Shown one piece after another: positions 56,248 to 64,000 of a DNA stretch of 64,000 nt. A program made the translations under genes and the position numbers. Position 1 is the first letter of the stretch. Every line of letters starts with the position of its first letter. Origin of the DNA: Citrus sinensis (lineage: Eukaryota > Streptophyta > Magnoliopsida > Sapindales > Rutaceae); assembly GCF_022201045.2 (NCBI RefSeq), contig NC_068563.1:24587001-24651000 (forward strand), written 5' to 3'. The notes beneath the pieces were generated by a model. That model made no database searches. It was given only the letters and a program-made list of their open reading frames with translations, and was not told where the DNA came from.

Positions 56248-59200
56248 TCACAATGAGGGATTGCTGCCATCTAATGTCAGAAGAACTTTATACAATTCAG
56301 GACGTCGATCACGAAATACTCCCCAACTAGATCTCTTGGACTTGAGTTTATCCAGATCAAATTGTGCAACAAGAACTGCTTCCTCTTTGTCATCAGCAGC
56401 AGCAACAATCTCCCCGGTTGGGCCTGTAAACAGAGCATCAACTTTGAATGTATTCACAAGAAGTAGTGCATGACTGTCATGTGAAGGATTGAATTGCATG
56501 CCAGCAAAAAGAGGAACTAAGTACCTGCAATAAAGGAGTTCCCGTAGAATGTGATTTGACTCTTTCCGTGCTGTGTCTCAATTATTTCTTTTCCAATGCG
56601 ATTCGAAGCAACTAGAGGTACCTGAGTTAGTCAAGAGTAGGTTAATCCCCTACGCAAACATAGGCTTCTCTCAAAATAAACTTGCATTCTTGGTGCCACA
56701 ACAGGGACCAGCACCCAATACACCGAAGTCTATTCTGATTATTACAGATCTTACATGTGTTACATCCAGAATGTTATAAAAAGGAAAAGAAAATAAATTA
56801 TCAACAATAATCATGGCGGTAGCTGATCACATGAGAAAGCAAGGAACACAATGGGATGCATTAGAAAAGAAAAGAAAAAGAAAATGTGGAAGAGGGTCAA
56901 TTTTTTGGGGATGACAGGAGCACAATATAGAATAAACTTTATTTGCAAAAAACAAGTTATTGTTGTTTAATGGCAAAAGATGTAGATCATTTAGTCATAT
57001 GAGGTGAGACTACGCATTGTTATAAACTCTTTCCAAAAGCACATGAATATCAGGACAAGGTTGCACAAACTAACCTAGAATCAGCTGGATTAATCTCACA
57101 ATAAATAAAGCTGCCAGTCTAGCAGTCTATGTAACTTACTACATTAGCCCCAGCATGCCCTTGCATCACTCGCCTCCAGTGATCACGAGAATCAAGTCCA
57201 TCATCTTGAGGTTCAGAACCAATAGCAGTAGGGTAAAACAATATCTCAGCACCTTGTAAAACCATAGCCCGAGCTGCCTCTGGAAACCACTGATCCCAGC
57301 ATATTGCTGGCATTGAAAATTTAGAAGAAACCATTGAGACTATAAAGCAGAAGTCAAACTGAAAGATATGCTCACACAATGTTGTTTATTTATTAGCATG
57401 GCCAAGAAGGTAAAATCTTATTAAAAATCAATAGAACCACTTACCAACTCCAATTTTTGCAAATTTAGTTTGGAAAACCTGTTCAGAAATGGCAAAGGAA
57501 AGTCCAATTGAGAAGGAAAATCATCATCAAATATCAAATCACTGAAGCATATTACATTTAAATTTAAATTATTCCAAGCACCAACCTTGAAGCCAGTGTC
57601 CCCTGGATTGAAGTAGAACTTTTCCTGATAGCCTGAATTGGTAGGAAAATTATTCCTAAATGTTAAAACTAAAAAGTGAGCAAACATATGACTGTTCAAT
57701 CAACAAAGCATCCATATTTAGCTACCTGGTCCATCTGGGATATGGGACTTCCTGTAGAGTCCAAGATCAGATCCATCAGCATCAATGATCGCTATTGAAT
57801 TGTAATGGGCATTATTGGCCTCTTCAAAGAAGCTAACTGGTATCACTACACCTAGCTCTTTCGCAAGCTCCTGCATCCTAAACAATGGCCACATGCATAA
57901 AAATTGAAATCAAAACCAGTTGATTTGTTCTTGTGGCAGATAAATAGTCATGGCATTAAGTAACAAAGTATAGAAGAATCTAGCTTACTAAAGTAAAACC
58001 AGAAGCTAATTACAATCAGATAGATTTACTTGAGAATTGTGGGATGGTCCTTATATGGCTTAGCACGCTGAAAGAAGACCTCTCTTTGTGCTTGACAGAA
58101 ATAATAACCCTCAAAGAGTTCCTGGTGAAACACACAGGAAAACAATAATGTAAGCTCAGCGATATCAAGAGGCAACAGTAACAATGAGAGTCATAGTAAA
58201 ATTTTATGCCACTTTTAGTTACATGGCAAACCTAATGAAACAAACGAGGCCATCCTTTCATCTTTCTGACAATGGATAATCTGACTTGCTTATTAGGGCC
58301 TCGGTTCTTAAGGAGATCTTTAATTGAAGGGAAAAAAAATGTGCCAGCAGCAGAAAAGATCTTTGTATATTATGTTGCAACTAGATGCAACAATGCCATT
58401 ATCTGAACCATATAAATGCTGTTCATACACCAGATACAATACTTTCAGCGCAAGCAGAAACTTTCTAAACTAACATCACTGCATTGACCTCAGTGACAAT
58501 ATACAATGTATTCAGAAATATGCCTTTGTTTTTGTCATTTTATATAATATAGCATTTGCTAAATACATGGATTTTTTTGGAGTCACAGGGATCGTAAGAA
58601 TTAACAACGGTGAAAAAAAAATGTTGTTACATTCAAGGTACACATGATGCAGCTTCAAATATGCATTCAGTCTTACATAGTCTCATTGAAATTGATCCTG
58701 AAAGCAAAGGATACAATGTGTACTTTGATAAAAACAATTACCTGAATAAGAATTATGTTTGCACCTTTTCCATGAGCAGCTCTGACCAGCCTGCATAAGA
58801 TATCATGGAATGTTAAATGCAAAAACATAATGGGGAAGCTAATTGGTGGCAAACAGAAATTTAAAGTCTATTGTCTGAAGCAGTACTTTGAAAGATTCAA
58901 CCAATATACACCTATATAATCACACAAGATCATGCACTGGAAGGCGTATGCACACGCACACATAGGATGATTCAATAGATGAAAGTTTGAGTGATCAAAG
59001 AAAACAAAACTTCCAAAAAACTCAGGCCTTACAATAGCAAATACGAAAAGCAAATAGCATTCAAATGGTAAGCTGCATACTTTCATACTCTTTCTGGTAC
59101 ACTACTGCTATTGGATCAAAATTATCCACTTTTGCTAACTTACTGAGTGCAGCAGCTCACTAAACTGCCAACATCAAACTCTTTAGTCAACAGACTAGCA

Positions 59201-59575
59201 GCTTCAGTGTACAATGTGCAAGATAAACTTGAAAAACATGGATTATCAGTCCAAAAACAATCTTTTTGGCTACTCAATACAGAAAGGTTATTGTTAGTGA
59301 GACCGAATGAACTTATAAGACATGGTTAAAAACAATGATATCTCGGAGTCTGGTTATGGATCAAAATCAAGAGCAAATTCTTCAATCACTTCAAGGACAT
59401 AATAGTTGAAAATAATTTACGAACACACTGAAGATTCAACGAAACGAAAACAAGGAAAAAGGACAATAAGTAAGAAGTAGGACCTTTCAGCGGTGGCAAG
59501 ATTAGTAGAGACATCGTCGGTGCAAGCGAATTGCAGAGCTGACACCACCACTTCACGTCTCTTTCCCTTCTCCAT
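56248..59575 (-). CDS. CPA: N-carbamoylputrescine amidase
   Basis: Nine exons on the minus strand: 59575-59484, 58790-58742, 58121-58030, 57877-57726, 57632-57586, 57478-57445, 57306-57140, 56621-56525, 56423-56248. All are GT-AG with consistent phase and give 301 residues. The enzyme hydrolyses N-carbamoylputrescine to putrescine, CO2 and ammonia, the last step of the arginine decarboxylase route to polyamines in the cytosol. It belongs to the nitrilase superfamily; the catalytic triad is visible as Glu48 ('LIQELFEGYY'), Lys121 ('YRKSHIPDGPG') and Cys158 ('AICWDQWFPE'). Other family blocks are 'FYPTAIGSEP', 'DHWRRVMQGHAGANVV' and the C-terminal 'WGVFRDRRPELYKVL'. The start 'MEKGKRREVVVS' aligns with known orthologues. 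An upstream in-frame ATG at 59617 would add 14 residues (MVAQVSTSCLGRKK). Confidence 0.96.
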
Positions 59576-59841
59576 TTTTTTTCTACCCAGACAAGATGTC
59601 GATACCTGAGCAACCAACCAGGATTTGATTTGATGGCCCAGTTAAAAGTAACCTAGTTTTGTCACGAGCTTGAGCTTTTCCTCAGGTCTCAGTTCCTTTT
59701 CTTTCTTCGTTTTTCTTTTTTCCTTATTAACTGTTTTTCATTTAACCCGCGTAGGATAATCAACTTTTAAAGATTGATTTGTGTACGTTTGATAAGGTAA
59801 GAAAGATAATCGTTTGATAAGCTGCGTTACAAGTTACAACG
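59576..59841. other. Promoter and leader of the amidase gene
   Basis: Pyrimidine-rich stretch at about 59680-59720 on the plus strand. No other gene. Confidence 0.45.
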
Positions 59842-60960
59842 GTGGTATCATACCACTTCTTTTGTCTTTTGTGGCGGCACCACTGTATATTTTCATAAAA
59901 CCCCTTCTGTCATTTTTATTTAAATTTTACTTCATAAATATTAAGCTAATTTCCATATACGTCCATAGACACATTTCAATTAGCACCTTATACTATTTAA
60001 TATTATTCTTTTTCTATGTTGTACCAGTATCGTAATACTCTCTTTTCTATTTTGAGATTGAATAAGTGCTATGTTTAATTTAGAACCTTAAATTCTTTTT
60101 TAATTTTAATATTAGGATTTTTTTTTTGAAATCTACTATCAAATTTCATTTAACACTTTATATTCTTTTTATTATAAGTTTTCAATAAATATTATATATA
60201 GTACTTTTTACTTACATGTATAACAAATTATATAATTCCACCAGCTCTATTACAAAAAAATTATAAATTCTCTTACTCTTATTTTTATCATGTTATTTAT
60301 TTCAAGTATTATTATTTTATGGGTGCATTTAATTCGTCATTATTTATTGCATTATGTTGTATTGTATTATTTTTTTATCACATTAGGCTATATCAAACTA
60401 TAATTTAGTAAAAACTTTTATCCTTCATATATAATAATAAAGTTTTTAATAATATAATGTTAGTTCATACTACATAAAATTAATTTAGCACCTATTTGGA
60501 GATGATGAATTATTATTTACAAAGCAAATTAAAGAATTAAATGACATAATAAAAATGAAAATATGAAAATTACAATATTTATTGTAATGGAGCTATTGAG
60601 GTTAGATAATTTGTTGTGAATGTAAGAAAAAGTACCACAATATTTATAAAAAATTGATATTTATAAAAAATTGAAATAAAAAGAGCGTAAAAATGTTAAA
60701 TGAAATTTGATATGCCAATGATTCAATTTCAAAATAGTAAAGAGGTCTATCAAAAAAAGAAGAAGAAGAGGTATTGTAATACAAATACAATATTAAATAA
60801 AAATATATAAATATGATACAATATAAGGTGTTAATTGAAATGTACCTGTGGACGCAGAAAGAAATAAACTTAATACTTATTAAACAAATATTAAATAAAA
60901 GTGAGTAGAGAGTTTTAATGAAATTTGTCACAAAAGACAAAAGAAATTATATGATAGCAC
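59842..60960. mobile_element. Foldback element
   Basis: Two diverged inverted arms: the left (59842-60065) and the reverse complement of the right (60720-60960) share GTGGTATCAT/GTGCTATCAT, 'ACTTCTTTTGTCTTTTGTG', 'ACATTTCAATTAGCACCTTA' and 'CTATTTTGAGATTGAAT' with small differences. The middle (about 60065-60720) is AT-rich without coding sequence. No clear target duplication seen. Confidence 0.7.
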
Positions 60961-61371
60961 TGTTCTTAACTAAGCTGGACCCATATATAAGATTTGATGG
61001 TTAAAAATTTGCTGTTGGCTGTCCGCGCCCACGCACGACTCTTTGTATTTGTTTGTAATAATTTTATTAACTGTTTTTTTCTGAAGATTTTCATCCATTC
61101 ACCAGCAAAGGCATTTTTTTATCTAGGTAAATAATAAGCGTACTGAAATAAGAGAATTTTTACTAACAAAGGTTTATCTGGTAACACCAAAGCCAGACTT
61201 TGGAATTCAACCAGTATCTGGCGAAACAAAAGAGAAATAATACAAACAAACGGGGTCAATAATAATCCAAGTTCTGTTTATTTCCAAGCAATGTATGAAC
61301 TCAGTAGTGAGCAGTTGTCGTAGATAGAATGTCGTCCATGGCCCTCATTATCTATATCTAGCATATTGACT
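60961..61371. other. 3' flank of the At2g27730-like gene
   Basis: Likely contains the 3' untranslated region from about 61280 to 61371. The rest shows nothing recognisable. Confidence 0.45.
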
Positions 61372-63120
61372 TCAGTCCTGGACTTGTTCTTTCTTCCTGC
61401 TTGATTTGAGATACCATCCGAGAGCACTAACACCAGTTATGATACCAGCTATGACTGCATAGTTACGGTACTGGTCAGTTGATACTTTCTCAGTTGAAGC
61501 TCCCGCGGCTGAGGTAGGTTTGGCTTCAGCTCCTGACCCTGAGCTAGCAGCAGGTGTCTCTTCCGGCTTGGGTCCCTGAAAACAATCAATTAAGCATGGT
61601 TTAGGCAAATATCAAACAACTACTCCAAGCAAATTGAGTTTTGTGGAATGAAAACCCGACAATCAACTAGACCTCAGCAAGAGTGCAAATATGCTCTGTT
61701 AAAATCAAAGCTATAAACATGCGCACGCAATGATGCACCTAGTGAGCAGAGGCAGGAGACACTGAGAGTATGAAGCATCTCAAATAGTCAATACCTAGGA
61801 GGACCCTTTTTTTACCACCAGGATTTTGTGTAGTTTTCAATCGAAAAGGTAAGCAACCAAGAGCTTTAATTATGCCCACTCTACCTCACCACTCCTATAT
61901 TTTATGCCACGAAAGCAAATGACACTGACATGTTTCAAACACTTAAATTCACATTTACATTTCAAAACTTCATTTAGGCAGCAACACATGTTCATATTTG
62001 TATATACATTCACCCCCCCCCCAACTTTGTCCCATAAGATCATCACTTGATGAAGCTAATGACTGACACTTACAGCAAACGATGCTGCTCAAAAGCTCGC
62101 ATCATCTCAGACATGGAATACAACCTGCTAAGATCCAAAAATAGATAATACAGAAATAGAGTGCGATCATACCTTGCGTGCCATCTTCTCCAATTTCTCT
62201 TGCTCAACTTTCTGCAAGATTAGTAGTACTTAGTAAAACATTGATATCACAAAAATATAAGCAGGCAGACATCCCAAGCTACAGTAAAAAATGTCACTCA
62301 TAAAAAAGTGAGAAACATTAGAAAATTTTCAATCCCATCAATAAGTCTTCATGCTCACAAAAGTGAACTTGAAGAAGATGCAAAAATAATTTCACAAAGT
62401 ATTGCTGGACAGTATTTGGCTGGTACCTTATAACAAAACTCTGATCTACTATGAAGGAATATTCACTAACTTGAGTGAGCGACTATTCTGATTACCCATC
62501 AACAGTTAATTCTTTATCAGAATAACAAACCTATGTAGACTTAGTGCAGGACCATATGTTAAGGACAATTCTGAGTTAGATTTACGTCAGGATCAAGTAC
62601 TTGCCCCCTTATAGGGCGGTTAGATCGGAAGACTATAATAAGCTCTATTTCTTTTAGCCAGATTGCCTACTTCACAAGACAATAATATAAAACAATAATG
62701 GTTCATGAGATTGATAAACCCCACCTTTATTTGACAGATTGAGGAACATGAGAATCTTAGACAAAAAATCCTATCAAGAAAATGAAACACTAGAAAGATA
62801 ACAGAAAAACATAATGGTGAAAAGGACCTAGGATAGGAATAAAGATCAAAATACACAATCAAATTTTTCACAATATTAGCACATGTTAAAACCTTAGTTT
62901 GCATCAGAGTAACAGCATTCATATAAAAACGAAACTGACCGAAATCACAGCAAAAGGATAAAAAACAGCCTGAAACAAAATGCATGCATGTACACATCTA
63001 AAGTTGTAGAAACATTACTTTGATGTAAACATTCTCAGCTGCTTTTTCCTCCTCACTCAGTACTTTGCCACTGCTTGAGAACCTTCGAGAAAAATTTCTT
63101 ACAGCAATCCTTGAAGCCAT
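61372..63120 (-). CDS. Small mitochondrial membrane protein (At2g27730-like)
   Basis: Three coding exons: 63120-63019, 62211-62173, 61575-61372; GT-AG borders, all phase 0, 114 residues. The N-terminus 'MASRIAVRNFSRRFSSSGK' is Arg/Ser-rich without acidic residues, a good mitochondrial presequence. 'VLSEEEKAAENVYIKK', then 'VEQEKLEKMARK', is a charged helix resembling the family called At2g27730. An Ala/Ser/Glu linker leads to one membrane helix at about residues 86-107 ('YAVIAGIITGVSALGWYLKS') and a short basic tail. From what I recall, the Arabidopsis protein has been assigned as a plant-specific subunit (P2) of respiratory complex I and is also listed as a copper-binding or ATPase-inhibitor-like protein. 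The function here follows from that recalled similarity only. A possible upstream in-frame ATG at 63132 adds Met-Thr-Thr-Ile. A leader intron precedes the start (see 63141-63589). Confidence 0.88.
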
Positions 63121-63140
63121 GATGGTGGTCATAAAACCCC

Positions 63141-63645
63141 TGTCAACAAAATAAAAGACAATAAACCCTTCAATAAGACAGTAGTCTCTTAATCAGTTAA
63201 CAGAGTTAGCTCCAAACACAAGCAAAAGAAAGAAAAGCATTTCTCTGACGTCAAATATCTTAACAATATATAAAATGTCCTTACAGCTCTCTAAAATACA
63301 AGATTATAGAAATAGCTGACACAATGTCAAATCCTATTCAAGATGGTATCTGCATTAGCAAAATTCGAACAGGGCAATCGACATTGAGCATCAGAAGCCC
63401 AAATAACAAAACCCCAAACTATCAAAGCATCGAAAATCAAAACCCCAGTTGTGCGAACAGTCAATAACCCAACAGTAAAAACATTGAATAACTGATAGTA
63501 AATGAATCCATAGACATTCGAGCATAAAAGCTTACTAATTTGCGAGAAAATAAAAATAAAAATTAATTATTTAAAGAAAATTTGATTACTTTTGGATACA
63601 CGGAGGAAGCTTTTCGGCTTTGTGTGTTGGAGAAATGAAATGGGG
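63141..63645 (-). other. Leader intron and 5' exon of the At2g27730-like gene
   Basis: The coding exon is preceded on the minus strand by an acceptor (TTTTGTTGACAG, ending at about 63141). A donor-like CCAAAAGTAATC lies at 63594-63583, giving a leader intron of about 450 bases and a short non-coding first exon (about 63590-63645). Inferred from the splice motifs only. Confidence 0.55.
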
Positions 63646-64000
63646 AGGTTTGTTTTGGTTACCAATCTGTATAGGGTTTGAACTTTGATGGGGTTCTATA
63701 AAGTGGACCCGCTTCGTCAGATTTAGGGGAAAGAAGATATTCGCCGTCTGATTTACGAAAGGGAAGGATTCGCTGCCACTGTATGCATTTCATTAAAAAG
63801 AACTCGCCAGATAAAAATGGAACAATCTCCGTTGTTTTTAATTATTGAATTTATTTGTATTAAAAAAAATATTGGTTAAAAAAGGAAAGACAACAATTAT
63901 TCAGCTCTACTGCAAAAACAAGAATGCTATTGACACCCCCTTTATTATCCTCATACCACCGCCTTCTTTATGTAATTTTTTTTATACACAAACATGTAAT
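63646..64000. other. Upstream region at the right edge
   Basis: Promoter side of the At2g27730-like gene. No other gene is recognisable before the window ends. Confidence 0.4.

Noticed and set aside
62620-62997. 125-codon minus-strand frame in the At2g27730-like gene
   Set aside because: Lies inside an intron between two well defined coding exons; Cys/Phe-rich, with no recognisable domain.

Overview
The window is nuclear DNA of a flowering plant. It is AT-rich with long intergenic stretches, GT-AG introns, many small inverted-repeat transposons, and single-copy genes with clear land-plant orthologues: a RopGAP with a CRIB motif, a FANTASTIC FOUR protein, N-carbamoylputrescine amidase and a plant mitochondrial At2g27730-type protein. 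The protein sequences look eudicot; a woody rosid such as Citrus is my guess, with low confidence.

Layout. 0.4-1.6 kb: an intronless F-box gene (+). 3.5-4.8 kb: a two-exon gene for a small secreted Gly/His-rich protein with a hydrophobic tail (+), visible only when the signal-peptide exon is spliced on. 6.9-7.3 kb: a Tourist-like MITE. 8.1-8.6 kb: a LEA_2 protein (+). 10.1-13.3 kb: an unrecognised 123-aa gene (+) behind a leader region that has been duplicated two to three times and hit by a MITE-like insertion.

15.5-31.8 kb is the most unusual part. A 123-codon gene of unknown function occurs as two intact copies in inverted orientation (A +, B -), two copies each stopped by a nonsense codon (C and D, +), and one copy whose coding part is deleted (E, -). 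Copies A and C each face a convergent gene on the minus strand for a very acidic Asp/Ser/Asn-rich protein. The first acidic gene is mostly open and has four 40-residue repeats. The second is clearly broken. About 4.6-4.9 kb (A + acidic gene 1) therefore appears duplicated as C + acidic gene 2. Behind each small gene lies a second coding-like segment ending in a KKRK-type basic cluster, so the 123-codon ORFs may be truncated descendants of a longer gene. A 620-bp Mutator-type element (9-bp target duplication) and a 262-bp MITE sitting on the TATA box of copy D mark later insertions.

32-39 kb: a CT-rich leader, a minisatellite and a decayed unidentified coding remnant, followed by a complete non-autonomous CACTA transposon of 5,059 bp (CACTACTAG termini, ATA target duplication) that carries exons of a DUF632/NRG2-type gene plus another exon-like piece. 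39-45.7 kb: intergenic, with tandem repeats and an LTR-like block. 45.7-50.0 kb: five-exon RopGAP (+). 51.5-52.4 kb: large palindromic MITE. 53.1-54.1 kb: FANTASTIC FOUR protein (+). 56.2-59.6 kb: nine-exon N-carbamoylputrescine amidase (-). 59.8-61.0 kb: foldback element. 61.4-63.6 kb: At2g27730-like mitochondrial protein (-) with a leader intron. The conserved genes act in separate pathways (protein turnover, ROP signalling, meristem size, polyamine synthesis, mitochondria); nothing suggests joint function except the paired basic/acidic genes of the repeat cluster.
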